64,000 nt of DNA from Rhizoclosmatium globosum (GCA_002104985.1 MCGO01000038.1:310001-374000); one strand, 5' to 3'. Shown: positions 22,162-34,528, numbered from the stretch's first letter. Translations and numbers: made by a program. Notes: generated by a model from the letters alone, not told the origin.

Positions 22162-25100
22162 TTATTGCTCCCCTTCCCGATGTACAACTAATTTTTCCCT
22201 GACCATACCGACCAAAACTTCAGAATACTTTTCCAGCATCCCTAATGTAGCTTGGTCTACTGTATCCTCCGATACAACCCGCAAAGCCCCTTGAGCGCAT
22301 TCTTTTACATACACTAGAGCATTTTTCAGTTCCAGTGTCAGTTCCTGCTCCTCTGTTGTTGCAACCCGTTCCAACGACTCCAGCTTCCGCAATAAAGCTG
22401 CTGACGCATTGGTAAGAGTTTTGAGTGTTTTTAAATCTTTCAGAACTTGGGTTGTATCAATGTCCTCTTTTCTTGCAGAGTGAGCCAAAAGTCAATATAA
22501 TTGAAATTCATACCTGGTTCATCTTCATCTCTCACTTCTACTTCTTCCTCCTCTTCTTCAAAACTTTCATCCTCGTACATTTGTTCTTTTGTTGGTGTGG
22601 AAGCGATTGCTTCAATCACTTCCTTATTGATGGCTGATCCATTACAAGTTATTTCAATAGCTGCTGCCACTGAAGGGCTCCTGATTGGACTTCCTACAGC
22701 TTCTGACGGTTTCTTTTCTGCCATTTCAGTCGGCTCAGAAGGTATGGCTTTTGTATCAATTGCAGGAATTCCCATAGAAGCTTCAAAGTGCTTTTGCTGT
22801 TCTTGCAGATGTTCCAAGATTGTCTCAACAACAATTGCACCCGGTTTCCTTGACGGGTCACGCGCTAAAACGTGTTTAGAAGACATACTTTGGCGTAAAA
22901 CTGATGGATCAATGGGTGTATTCAAATAATCTTCAAGAGAGGATGACTTTCGGCCGGAGGGATCTACCGCCAGTTTATCTGTAGGTTCATTTGCCTCTTC
23001 AGTTTCGAGTTGACTGGGCTCTATTTCAACAGGTAACTCAGGTTGGTTTGTGTCGGACATGTCTGATATCGTCCCTTGCGGTGGCTCTGAAATAGAAAAC
23101 GAAGTGGTTGATGCGTCATCAATGGCGGGGGATGTTCCGACAAATATAGTCGCCTCGTCTTCGGGTACTTCTTCAGCTTGCGAGACTTCGTCTTCTTTCT
23201 CTTCTACTTCTTGAACGATTATATCATTCCCAGGAATAGATCCACTGCTACCAGCCCTCGACAAGCTCCCAATAGATGATTCAATTGAATATCGCCGCTC
23301 AAACATATGCGAAACAGCAGCAACAGGTTTTTCAATATCTTTGGCCTCGGAGTACAGCTGAATACCGTCGTCGTTTACCCTCTAAACAAAATTATTTAAT
23401 AAACCAAGCATAAGCTGCAATTATAATTGTAACCTGTGCCCAAGATCCTCGTTTTGGAAGCAACAGGGTCTTCAAGTCTAAAACGCTGCGGTCTTCGTCA
23501 ACAACAGAACCCCTTGCCCAAAGAGGCAACCCCTCATCATTTTTAAACAGAGTCATGAAGTCGCTACCAGTGCTGACAGTCCTATCTAACGCGATAGAAG
23601 CCGTTGTCGTCAATCTTTCTTCTTCAACTCTCTTTGCAACAGCCCTTCCAGAAGGAGGCAACAAACTTGCTCTCACGTCCACATCTTCATTTTCGCTCAC
23701 TTCAAGCCTCTTCCTCTCAGGTACTGGAACAACACCTCTCTTCCGCAAACCAGCCTCTATTCCTTTCCTCACATCATCACCAACCTTCCACAAGAACACT
23801 ACACCTTCAGCACCACAACTCACAACCCAACGGCCACATAGACTAAATTTCACGGATGTGATGCCTTCTGAATGAGCACCAGCACCACGTGCGACGACAA
23901 CACCCGTGTTAAGGTCGAATATACGTATGCATTTGTCAGCGGCGGCTGTGACAGCATATCGCCCACTAGTGTCGAAACTAACTTTAAGTAAACCTCCTGA
24001 ATCGTCGGATTCATCCGCCGGTGACAATGCTGCTCGAAGGGGTTTCCCTGTTGCAACAGACAGAAGATGTAGTTTTCGGTCTTGTGAGACGGATGCAAGC
24101 GTTGCAGCTTCTTTTGTTGAGGCTGCTGGCGTAATATCAATGTCAAATATTGTTGACCGGGAGGGATGGGAAGTATGATATGGAGTGTAACTAAGAGTGT
24201 TTGGAGCCTGATACGAATCTTAATTTTAAGTGTCAGAATGGAGTGAATCTTGATTTTACCTGTTGCAATGCACGAAACACGATCGACTTGTCTGCTGCAC
24301 AACTGACGAGTTTTTTTCCACCCTCACAAAACCTGACTCCAGTTATTGACGAGGTATGCTCATCCAACGTTTGTGCCAGAGTTACAGAGTCTCGTCGAAC
24401 GTCAAAGACGTGAATTAATCTGTCGCGGGACGCTGTCGCAAGAATGTTCAGACTTCCCTCTTCCGCGAAATCAATACCAAGGATTTCTCCGTCGTGAGCT
24501 TCAAGAAAATGGAGCTGTGTAAATGTATCAAGCTCATATATTCGCAGATTTCCAGAACGATCACCGGACGCCAACAGCTTTCCATCCGTGCTGATTCTGA
24601 GTGAGCGAATTCCGGATTTGTCCGTATTTTGTCGCGTTGCACTATTTGTACTTGCATTGTTGGTGTTTGTTGGGTCATCTACACCTTCTCCCACAGGCGT
24701 CTTTTGCAGTGAAATGTACTCTTCCAAACTAGTATATACAATCTTGAGAAGTTGCCTTGAATAAATATTTCGCCTAAAATATCGATGCACTTCGGAGTCT
24801 CCATTATCTGAGTTCGATGTAGGCGTGCCATCAATATTCCAGAAACGCATTGTTGTATCAGAAGAATATGTCACAAATGAGTTTGGTGGAAGTCCATACG
24901 GAGGAAGAGACGGCGACGTGGGGGCGTCAAGAGTTGGGGTAATTGGTCGATGGTAATCTGCTGAGGTGTCGGGAATCATCTAGATGGAAATGATAAGTTC
25001 ACTTCTTGAGTTGACGTCAAGCCTCTACCTCAACACCCCATACACAATCACTATGATTCAAGAAGCTCTTAAATTTACCAATGTGTTTCACATCTTTAAC

Positions 25101-26494
25101 ATCCCAAATAAACAGACTATGATCACTGTAAATCGCTGAGACGTAGCTTCCGGCTGAATCAACTTTGACTGATATTGTATCGGGATATTTTGCATCTGGA
25201 GGAGCGTGCGTTGTATAGCTGATACATGATTTGGTTTTTCTTTGAGATTCTTGATTACTTCAAATGAAATTGCTCACCTCGTTCCAACACTATGAGCTAT
25301 GTCTATCCCTAAATAATGAGGCTTTGGTAACGTGGCAATGTACTTCATCGTAGTTGGCTCAAATAGTCTAGGAGAAATATTGTTGAGTTTGGAAATTGGA
25401 GTTGGATACCATCTAATGCTTCGCTTCACTTTTCTTAGCTCACTGTAAACCTACCGAATCACTCCGTCGGAACAACCACATACAATTAAACGGAGACATA
25501 CAGCAATAGAGAATCCAGCGTTGACTTTCAAATCGACCCACTTTTCCATAACGCGTTCTTGATTGAATAAAACGAGGATTCCCTTTTCAGTAATAGAATA
25601 CGCGTGCCCTTGGTTCGTGTTTGGGTCCCTTAAATATACTACATCCATAAAAAGGGAGTTTTTGTGTTCCCCAACTGTGGCAAACGATCCTTCAACCAAC
25701 GGAATTTGTTGTGTCTGTTGCGCATTGGGTGGTTGCTGAGATGAAGTCAATTTGGAATTCGAGAATGCCGCGACAGAGGGAACTGGAGATGGCGTCGAGG
25801 AGGAGTGTGGGGCAGTGGAATCAAAGGCCCAGTATTTGAAGTGCCTGTAACCAGACGTGATAAAAAACAGGCCTGTGTCGTCGAAACAGACTGATGTAAT
25901 CTGGGTAACGACAGTAGTCAGTGTCTACGTTTAAGCGAGTACGACATGGCACACCTTCGCACTGATCCGATTACAAGCTACTTTCGCACCCGTTGCAATA
26001 TTCCAGACATAAATGAAGCCGTCATGCTGAAAGCCAACGGAAACGAGGAAGCGGCCGTTTGGTGAAAATGCACAGGCAAGCACACCAAACTTGTGTCCAA
26101 CCAGCTCCGCAACGACCGATGCCGACTGAATGTTCCATATTGAGATTCGCGGTTGATGGCCGGCCTTGGAGAAGGTGTTACAGCTGGTTGTCAGAAACAA
26201 CCCAAAACAACAACAAACCTCGCCCGCAGCAACAAGCCCCGCATCCTTCGAAACAGCGACGCAACAAATAGCCTTTGAAGTCGCCGCGTTTCGTTTGAGA
26301 AAAGTTTGTGGCGCCGGCAACAAAGGCTGTGCGACAACAACGCCGCCCGCACTGAACACAACAAAGTTGTCACTTGCTCCAAGTGATGAGCTGCGCTGCG
26401 AGGTCAAGCCGAACACGCCACTGAGTTTAAGTGAAGGAGGCGCTGCAGGAACTGCGACAGCCGCAATCGCCTTTTTGCGTGGTCCAAACGACAT
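22162..26494 (-). CDS. WDR62/MABP1-like WD40-repeat protein
   Basis: Large spliced gene, start at 26494 (MSFGPRKKAIAAVA), stop at 22162. The order of blocks follows MAPKBP1/WDR62: LKLSGVFGLTSQRSS, GHKFGVLACAFSPNGRFLVS, VGFQHDGFIYVWN, a second propeller with GIRSLRISTDGKLLASG, DRLIHVFDVRR, HTSSITGVRFCEGGKKLVSC and VSQDRKLHLLSVATGK, then LPLWARGSV and LPKRGSWAQ. The long acidic, Ser-rich tail ends in a helical, coiled-coil-like segment reached through a 47-bp intron near 22.47 kb. In animals these proteins scaffold JNK signalling and act at centrosomes and spindle poles. Introns checked (for example GAG/GCCGGCCAT near 26.2 kb and ALQQ/APNTL near 24.2 kb) are in phase, and no frame break was seen. 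Twin propellers, membrane segments absent. Confidence 0.8.
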
Positions 26495-28946
26495 AATTAT
26501 TCGATTCGGACAAAGAACAAGTAATTCTAATCACTTATAAGAAACAGTATAATACATTTAGTTTTTGGAATATGGATTTGCAACTCTTCTCAAAACCGAA
26601 ACAATTCTCTGTAGTATCTCCATGTACACTACCGCAGTCTGTCACGCGTTTCTGTCTCCTAGCCGGATCTCGCTGCCTTCCCTCTTTGCAGATTAGTCGC
26701 AATCTAGTTTGAGTAGCTTAACTAGCGCCAGTCTGATATCCACCTGCATTGTTTTCACAATATTCCTTGTTCCCGACACCACAATATTCACCACTCTGTG
26801 ACCAGACAGCTGTTGTTACCTTGCAAAGACCCAGACGTTCTCAGGAGAATACCCTCTGACGAGAGATCGCCATCCTCGCTTCAAGTATGCTGATCCCTAC
26901 AACACTCTTTTGTATTCAAACTTAAAATAAATATTACAGAAAGATTCTGATAGTGTGTTCCACCACCAACATCGCAGACCCTCCCTGAGCGAAGCTCGAG
27001 ATTTCCAACTCTCCTGCCTTCCATCTAATTCCACAAGCCACCATACTATCTTTGGTCTGGTACAACCAAATCCAAAATTAGAGTTCCAAATTCTCTTCTG
27101 GGCTCAGATCACGACTGGTCAAACAACGTAAATATTTTAAGGATTTCCGTCTGTCAGCCCCATCACACTCCTCTCCATCAAACTTCTTGTTACATTCATT
27201 CTCCAAACTGGTTTTCTCCCTCTTATTTGGCCAGTATCCCGATCCCAAAAGACAGACACCACATACAACTGTTCCGCAACGTTAAGAGAATCCAATGTTT
27301 CTGCATAGTTTTCTAAACTTCAGATGAGTCGACTCCAAGCAAACCTCCCATAGATTCAGCATTCATACTTTTACCGATCTTTTGAATTCACTTGAAGGCG
27401 TACATCTGATAAGTTAGTTGCTGTCGTATCCTTTGTATTTCTCAGGAATATGGAAGGCTTAATGAAAATTGCCTGGGAGGATTTCTCTACATTCATCTAT
27501 TTGTCTCGATTGTCAGTGACTTATTTGTGTTTTGTGGATACTCAGTTCACTTTTCTTTCATTATGTACGTTGTTGCATCAGTGCTTTATGTCGAGCCTTT
27601 CCCCTTTACCATCATCCCTCCTTCAACTCTTCTCTCTCTTTTCATTGTTCTGATTCCCGAAATGATGCCTTGTTTGAACCAGTGACAAGTTGCGTTATCG
27701 GGGATCAGTACATCAAAAACCTAGTTGAGCAATACTGCGAAAAGTGATAGAGGTCTGTTATAAACCCTCTCGATTCTTTTTAGAGTTGCCTCAAACATAC
27801 CTTCACCCGTCAAACGTAACGTGAATAAATACGGTGTATCTTTTGTTAGATATACTTTTTCCAGAAAGACAGCAAAGAATCAGTGGCGAGAACAGCGAAG
27901 AACAAGTGACGAGATTCCTGAAGTCGAGAGCAACACAAACGTAGAAATTATTGGCTTTTTGAATCGGACACACTCTCTTGTACAAACCATTCGAAAGTAC
28001 CAAGTGGGGTCATTTAGAACGTTTAGTTCATACTAATGCATTTTAATTAGTCATTCCTCGTATTCATCCAGTCAACCATTTGCTTTTGTTAAAAGGATGG
28101 AAAGATGACCTTTATCAATGCGAGGAATGTATTGAATTGTTTGAGAAGCACCAATTGTCATTTTTACTTTCTTAATTGGTTCCAGTTTACCGAGTTAACT
28201 CGATAAATTTTGTTATCCATATTCCTCTATGAGTTGATTTAGGATCTTATCTTCTGACAATTCTGGTTCGCCCTTTAAAAGCGACAATTTCCTCCATTCT
28301 CTCTCCCTCTTTCTCATCCTCGAAACATCAACTGCTCTCTCTTCCCTCTCCCCTCTCCCCTCCCTCTTCCTCTTCCCTCAAACCCCAGCAACAAAGCCAA
28401 AGGCTGGACGCGTCAACATCAAATCAGACGGAGGACACGCGATGACAGCCATGGTTCCCGCACTATGCAGATCCCCAACCACAAAATTCACATGGGGATC
28501 TGTTCGCTCACCATAAGACGGTATCGTGCTGCGCCGAGGTGGTGGTTTTGATGGACACTCGGTGCTAGTCGCGTATAACGAGTTTCAAAAGTACCGGTTG
28601 TAGTACGGGAGTGAGTTATGCCTACCCCTGAACCGACCCTCTGCTACTCGACCATGGCTTCATTCTTACGGATCTGGACTCGGAATCAGGATTGGAGGAC
28701 TCGTTTTTTCTCCCTCTTCTATACTTCTGTTATGATATAATGTACGGTTTGACAGTTTTTAATGCCTGGTCTTTCAGACCAAAGGCTTTTCTGTCTTAAT
28801 AAAATTTAATAACCGGATTAAGATTATTTTCACTTCGTTGAACAGAACACTCTGAAAGAATTAATTCCATGAATTAAAACTAAGGTTAATTTATTAATGT
28901 TGTTCATTCTTTCGGAGAATATTTATTTCAGCAACTCTGAATCTTA
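26495..28946. other. 2.4-kb intergenic region, no gene supported
   Basis: Lies between the 5' end of the WDR62-like gene and the 3' end of the lyase gene. It holds pyrimidine-rich tracts (28290-28420), a perfect 10-bp hairpin at 28468-28502 and a smaller one at 28768-28780. Frames between 27450 and 28036 are short and not protein-like. A non-coding RNA or decayed gene at about 28430-28790 is possible but unproven. Confidence 0.4.
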
Positions 28947-31306
28947 TCAGACTTGATGCAACAAATCCCCATCAAACACCAAATGAGTTCCATCTGGAAG
29001 AGCAACAGACCGATTCGCCAAAATGCCAGCTTCCTCCACCAACGTACTGTTTGTGCAATCCGGATCAACAACCACAACCAAACTAAATGAAGTCGTTGGA
29101 CTCCAAACTTGCCACTTTGCATGATTCTGATTCGGCAAGGACGTTTGAGCATTCGCTGGAAACAAATTCGTCTGAGAAAAGACAAGAGAATCAGGATTCA
29201 AGACACGTAAATAGACAGTTGCGTTTCCTGTTGGTGCTGGGACCATTACACGTCCAGGTCCAAGTTGAGTCACGGCTTTGTATGAATGGAAGTTCCAAGA
29301 CCAATTTTGGGGAGTTGGAGAGTCAAATTGATCTTGGATAATGAATTTGTTGGTTCCACGCAGGTAAATTATGCTTCTAGAGGCTCTTGTCACTTGTTTG
29401 GATGTGTAACCGTCGTTATAGGCATCAACAGCGCTTCCAGTCACAGCATCAAATGCGTCAGTGGTGGACCATTGCTTAACCGCGCCAACAGAAGTAAAAC
29501 TGTTGATTCTTTGACCTTGATCATTCGAAAGAGTCACTCCTCCAGATTGAGCCTTGTCTGCTTACGCCAACCATAATGCTGAGGAGATCCATAATAGTCA
29601 TAATAACCACTTGCAATCAAGAATGATTGTCCACGGTGGGATAGCGTGAATGAAAGCTGATCAGCACTGTTGTGATTGTACGATCCAAATGGTCCGCAAC
29701 GGAAATACAGAGAAGTGCGATTTGGACTAAACAGAGTGGAGTGCATTGCAACCCACCCAATTTGTCGCAAATATATACCGGCAGCATATCCAGCTGCGTT
29801 CATTGCAACATCAGTCAACTGCGGAACAGGGCTAAAATTTGCAAGCCACATATGCCCATAATACCTGTCATCAGTATACTTATTAGCATTCACGCGGTCA
29901 CAGTACCAAAGATACAAGTTCCGTTGTGCTTGCGTCAGAATAGAAGACGTATCACCCAACACACGTGAAATCAAAGATCCACAAATAATCCCACGATAAA
30001 ACGTTGCATCCATCTCCCCACTATCACCAAACCCAACTCCAACACTGTCAGCGTAGGGCGGGGAGAAGTAAATGAACTGAAGCGGCCAATTACGAATCCA
30101 CTGTTTCCCCACAACATTCACACCTGACGCGCTGCTCATCCAGTTCCAACGTTGAGGAGAATCAGTTGCATCAAAGAACGCGTATCCAAGCCCGTTTCCG
30201 AATCCACCGTCTTCCGTACTCCAAGTACTATACAACGCAATATACATCGGAAGAGTCTCATTCAACCATTGAACAGCCTCAGGAAACTCTCCCGCCATAG
30301 CAAGTGCAGTGCAAGAAAGAAACCCAAGAGTATTCGCTCCATGAGAATCATGCGGATACATCAACAACCCTTTAATCTCAGTCCCACCGTTATACACCTG
30401 GAGACCACGTGCACGGATAGCAGCAACCACAGAAGCGCGTTCCGATTCAGTCAGGTTTGATTTCACAACATCATACGCCATGGATAGGGAAAGCATGATA
30501 TCACGGTTCGCTTGGTCCTGGCTAGCAGCTCCAGTTGCACCCGTTACATTATACGCAGCAATGGAGAGCATACGTCGACGTAACTCTGCGAAATGAATGG
30601 CGTTACTTGGATTCAACCATAACGACCATGAGTACGTGTAAATCGCTTTTGTGAGGGTGTTCACGTCAGCAGCAACCTTTGATAGAAACAATTCCAGCGC
30701 TTGTGAGCCGGCTGGGAACGACGCAGCTGTGAGGTTTGAGTCTGGCATGAGAGTTGCGTTGTTGCAGTTTGTAAAGTACCAGTCTTCGTTTTTGATGCGC
30801 GTTGGATAGCCGATTCCGTCTGGAGACGCGAGGTACTTGGTGCGAGCGAGACCGTTTGGAAGGAGACGAGGGTGTGGGGCGTTAGCAACCTGGGATGCAA
30901 AGTCGGGTGCCAAGATTCCAATGGACTCAGCGCCAGCCAAGAGCTGAAATTTTCGTATCGCACTTGTGGCTGAAGAGCCGGGTTTGTATTTTGTGACGCG
31001 CCAAGAGTAAGTAGTGTTGGTGGGAAGCTCAAACGGTAGTGTAAAGTAGTTGTTTGTGAGATCCGTGAAGGTCCAGGTTTGAGTGGGTGATGACACTTCA
31101 AGTTTGTATGTCTTTGGGGCAGAGTCAAAGCCACTCCACCAGAAGGAAGGAGGATTACTGTCGAGTTTGGCTCCGTCCGAAGGAACAATTTTGATTGCCA
31201 ACTGAGCCCATGAAGTTTGTGTCATCCAGTCAGAGACAGGAGTAGGATATGGCTCAAGCAAAGCCTGGACTGCCGCAGCCATAAACAACAGGATAAACGC
31301 GTCCAT
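28947..31306 (-). CDS. Secreted heparinase II/III-like polysaccharide lyase
   Basis: The start at 31306 gives a signal peptide (MDAFILLFMAAAVQALL). A fibronectin-like N-terminal domain follows with NPPSFWWSGFD, then an alpha-toroid with YPHDSHGANTLGF and WLNETLPMYIALYSTW, and a C-terminal beta-rich part with FLIASGYYDYYGSP and VYLRVLNPDSLVF. This order matches heparinase II/III-family lyases (PL12/15/17/21-like), which cleave uronic-acid polysaccharides by beta-elimination outside the cell. The substrate cannot be told from sequence. Near 29540 the frame changes. One missing A would give WRKQTKAQSGG...NDQGQR, which suits the family; a 50-bp intron with a GTAAGC donor and CAAG acceptor would also restore phase, giving HYGWRQRINSF. 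Several N-glycosylation sequons are visible. Confidence 0.75.
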
Positions 31307-31544
31307 GCCTAATTTGTTAAGGTGTGTGATGTTAGGATAAGTTGGTACGTAAAGAACACCGATGGGATGCTTACCCTTGGAGATTAGAACAGAATTTAAT
31401 TCAATGTGAGCGACAAGTTTGACAGCGGCTCAGTCGGCGTTGAGATTTTTGGGAATTGTGATCGGAGTTTGAAACTTTTGCTATCAAGCTGACGTCAGCA
31501 ACATAAATACACAATTATTTATTTAAACATACATAATAATTAAT

Positions 31545-32546
31545 TCATTCTTCTTCATCGTCACTGGTATCACTTTGGAGAGGAGATTCAGCCAGTTTCT
31601 TCAAGTCTTTGAGCACAGAACCAAATTTAACGCAAAATGCTTTTGAGGTCGGGACCACTCTTTTGGCTGATACACCATCGTCCGTTTTCATAAGAAAATT
31701 CGGCGGGTACCAAGGCACTGCTTCCAACTCCAGTGACACGAGATGCACAAAATCCGAACATCGTTTTTGCATGGCACCTTCAGAACATTCGAGGACAGAA
31801 AGTATACGCAATTTCTGAGGCTTCGAGACGGGCGTTCCAGTTGCAGCACAGTACCCAAGCAAGAGCGAGGCAGCAGCAAGAGGCGCAACATGCTTAGCAT
31901 CTGACACGGAGCCCAGTTTAGCAAGAGTCAGCAAAAAGTCAGCATATTCCAGACACAATAGGCGTTTAGAAGAGTGCAATTCATCCGAATTCCGAAAGAG
32001 GGCATTGGCCGCCCGATCCAAGAGGCGCGAAGCATCTCGTTGAGGAAAGGGAGGCAGATGCAGTTTGAGTCTGAGTTTGTGTGCCAGAGCAAGCAGTCGC
32101 TGTGGATTTGTGCTTATTCCAAGTGCCTTCACAATCTGGGCCGCCGACACATTCCGATCTTTCAATCTGGCGGCAACAAAGAGCGCGGCCGCCACCCGAA
32201 CACGCGGACTCTTCGCAAGGCCAAGCACAGCACTCGTCGCACTTTGACTTTGTTCAAGTTGAAGTTGAAGTTGAAGTTGGCGAAGCAACAAAAGCGCTTC
32301 GTCGGCGCAGTGCGCGAGTTGCGGCAACGACGACGCCGCGGAAACGGCAAAGCGGCGAAGTTCAATTGATTGGTTGGATTGGATTGGTTGTGTTTGTGTT
32401 TGTGTTTGTGTTGAACCAGAGTGCGTTGAAGAGTGCTCAGAAAACAACTGAGAAACAAGAACGGACTCGCGGTGAACTGTCCCGCAATTCGTGCACACTA
32501 AAACGTCGGATTCACTTTCGATTTGGGGCGTGGAACAGCATGACAT
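31545..32546 (-). CDS. TFIIB-related factor (BRF2-like)
   Basis: Start chosen at 32546 (MSCCSTPQ), because the zinc ribbon begins there: CC at the N-terminus, then VCTNCGTVHRESVLVSQ. Two cyclin-like helical repeats follow (RVRVAAALFVAARLKDRN, AQIVKALGISTNPQRLL and APLAAASLLLGYCAA), with an acidic tail ending TSDDEEE. TFIIB-family proteins recruit RNA polymerase; the compact size and divergent cyclin repeats fit BRF2/TFIIIB50-like factors of polymerase III better than TFIIB or BRF1, but this is inference. Gln-rich stretches (QTQTQTQP, LQLQLQLEQ) lie in the linker. No introns. Its start codon is only 26 bp from the divergent THG1 start, a gene also in tRNA biogenesis. Confidence 0.65.
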   Translation of the reverse strand: MSCCSTPQIESESDVLVCTNCGTVHRESVLVSQLFSEHSSTHSGSTQTQTQTQPIQSNQSIELRRFAVSAASSLPQLAHCADEALLLLRQLQLQLQLEQSQSATSAVLGLAKSPRVRVAAALFVAARLKDRNVSAAQIVKALGISTNPQRLLALAHKLRLKLHLPPFPQRDASRLLDRAANALFRNSDELHSSKRLLCLEYADFLLTLAKLGSVSDAKHVAPLAAASLLLGYCAATGTPVSKPQKLRILSVLECSEGAMQKRCSDFVHLVSLELEAVPWYPPNFLMKTDDGVSAKRVVPTSKAFCVKFGSVLKDLKKLAESPLQSDTSDDEEE

Positions 32547-32572
32547 CACCTTCTGATAAAAAAAACAATAAA

Positions 32573-33969
32573 ATGGCAAAGTCAAAGTACGAGTACGTGA
32601 AACACTTTGAACAGCACCAGACTCTGCTCAGGAACACTTATGTTGTCATTAGAGTCGATGGTTTGTGTCGCTCTTTCTCTACTCCCCTTCACTTCACTAC
32701 CACAACTCATCATTCAACCTTCCACACTCTTTCAACAAACCTCACACAACCATCCATTATCTGACCAGGTCATGGCTTCCATCGCTTCTCTCAAGAACAC
32801 AACTTTGAAAAGCCAAATGACCTAAGAGCACTTCACTTGGCAAATGAAGCTGCGAAAGGTGTCATGACTGACATCCAAGACATTGTCCTTGCCTACGGCG
32901 AATCAGATGAATATTCTTTTTTACTCAGACGCGATTCTACTCTCTTTAAACGCCGGGAAGCTAAAATTGTTTCAACCATTGCCTCCCTCTTTACTTCTTA
33001 TTATGTCGTCAACTGGTTCAAGTTTATGGGTGACTCTACTCTTTTGAGGTATCCTCCCTCTTTCGGTATGTGTCTTGTTCTTTTTGTCTTGTCGCGAGGA
33101 ACGAGCTTTGTATTAGCGAAGAACGAGCGAGTTTTATGTGACTTTTTATTGGCGAGGGACGAGCCTTCATGACGAGTATGCTTTATGCGAGGGACGAGCT
33201 TTTTATTAGCGAGGAACGAGCTTTGTATCAGTGAGGAACGAGCGCGCCATTGGCGAGGAACGAGCTTTCCATCAGCGAAGAACAAGTGTGCTTAATGTGA
33301 GGAACGAGCGTGCTTTATGTAAGAAACGAGATTTCTATTGGCGAGGAACGAGCATGCCTTCGATGACATATCTGTAGCGAGGAACGAGCTTAGAAAGCAA
33401 GACGATGAACGTCACTCATACGAAAATCAGCCATAGTGTGACATGGATATTCGATCAGTCACTGCTTCACAATTGACGAATACACCTATACTTATGTTCT
33501 CATATAGATGCACGGGCAGTTTGTTATCCAACGGCGGAAAATGTTCGAGATTACTTTTCATGGCGACAAGCAGATTGCCACATCAATAACCTGGTACGCA
33601 GCCATCTCTTTGAAAACTTTCGGAAACTGATCACTTCCATAGTATAACACAACATTCTGGGCCCTCGTACAAGATCCTACCAAAAATCCCCCAATGACGA
33701 CAACCCAAGCTCAGGCCATCTTAAAAGATACAACATCGGCTTCAAAGAACGAAATCTTGTTCAAACAGTTCAACATCAACTACAACACGCTCCCAGAGAT
33801 ATTCCGGAAGGGCTCAGTTCTGTTTCGACGGAAAATGATGGTTCCTGTCAAAGAAACTGAACAAGGCAATGTGATTGAACGGGAGAAGAGCATTGTCCAC
33901 ATAGCTCATGTGGATATTATAGCGGATGAGTTTTGGTTGACTGGGGACGGAAAGGGAATATTGGAATAG
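32573..33969 (+). CDS. THG1: tRNA-His guanylyltransferase
   Basis: Adds G-1 to the 5' end of tRNA-His by 3'-5' polymerase chemistry. Exon 1 begins at 32573 ([13 protein letters not shown]) and reaches VIRVDG; the next exon continues [17 protein letters not shown], so the metal-binding Asp and HGFHRFS motif are intact. The second metal motif is [10 protein letters not shown]. Exon 3 starts after a 442-bp intron (33066-33507) with [13 protein letters not shown] and [18 protein letters not shown], followed by [20 protein letters not shown] and a stop at 33967-33969. All four exons are in phase. The long second intron is unusual for this window and carries a degenerate minisatellite. The stop lies 15 bp from the stop of the convergent CINP-like gene. 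Confidence 0.92.
33100..33400 (+). repeat. Degenerate minisatellite inside THG1 intron 2
   Basis: The core GCGAGGAACGAGC, with variants such as GCGAGGGACGAGC and GCGAAGAACAAG, recurs about ten times at irregular spacing of roughly 20-40 bp, separated by AT-rich pieces like TTTATTAGC and TTTGTATCA. It accounts for most of the unusual length of this intron. Confidence 0.75.
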
Positions 33970-33984
33970 AAGCCAAAATAAAGC

Positions 33985-34528
33985 TCAAAATGGGTCTTCA
34001 TTTGATATGAATGGCTGATGGAGCCAACAAGATACGTAGACCATTCCTTTTTGCGAATCTTCAAGATTATAGACATTTGAACAGATTGTGGACTTGAGCT
34101 CCAGCTCCTTATTGTAAGCTTGCACCCTCCGCTTGAAATCTGATAAATACACAAGTTAGTAAAAGCATTAACAAATCACGAATCCTCTTTGGCTCACTTT
34201 GCACTTTCGCCAACACTTCAACATCCTGCAACAGATTCGAGTAATCCCGCACAAATGACGCAAGGACAGCATTCATGTCTTTGACGATAGCATCCATTAG
34301 CTTCAGGATACTCAAAAGACTTGTGCGAGACGATGCAATGTCATCAAAGGATGATGGTTTCCTGTCAGACTTCCAATCGACAATATCCTCTGAGTCCCAG
34401 GCATCTTCAACAGATCTTGCTCGAGTTATTGTCCAGTTTGCGATAGCTTGGAGACAGTCTTGGCCGTCATTACTGAGACGTGAGAAACGAACTTCAAGGT
34501 CCTTGAGTTTCTCTTCAGTTCGGTTCAT
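33985..34528 (-). CDS. CINP: CINP-like protein (CDK2-interacting protein)
   Basis: Two exons: the first starts at 34528 (MNRTEEKLKDLEVRFS) and the second, after a short intron with donor GTGAGC near 34200 and acceptor TATCAG near 34142, reads NFKRRVQAYNKELELKSTI and MVYVSCWLHQPFISNEDPF before the stop at 33985. The final WLHQP block preceded by a KELELK helix is the hallmark of CINP; the N-terminal LSNDGQDCLQAIANW also fits. CINP is a small helical partner of CDK2/CDC7 and of the SPATA5/55LCC AAA-ATPase complex in animals. Its presence here suggests an old role outside animals. It converges with THG1 and diverges from the unknown membrane protein at 34.7 kb. Confidence 0.7.

Noticed and set aside
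32081..32764. Long plus-strand frame opposite the BRF2-like gene
   Set aside because: It is the antisense shadow of a Gln- and Leu-rich coding region; the zinc ribbon and cyclin repeats are on the minus strand.
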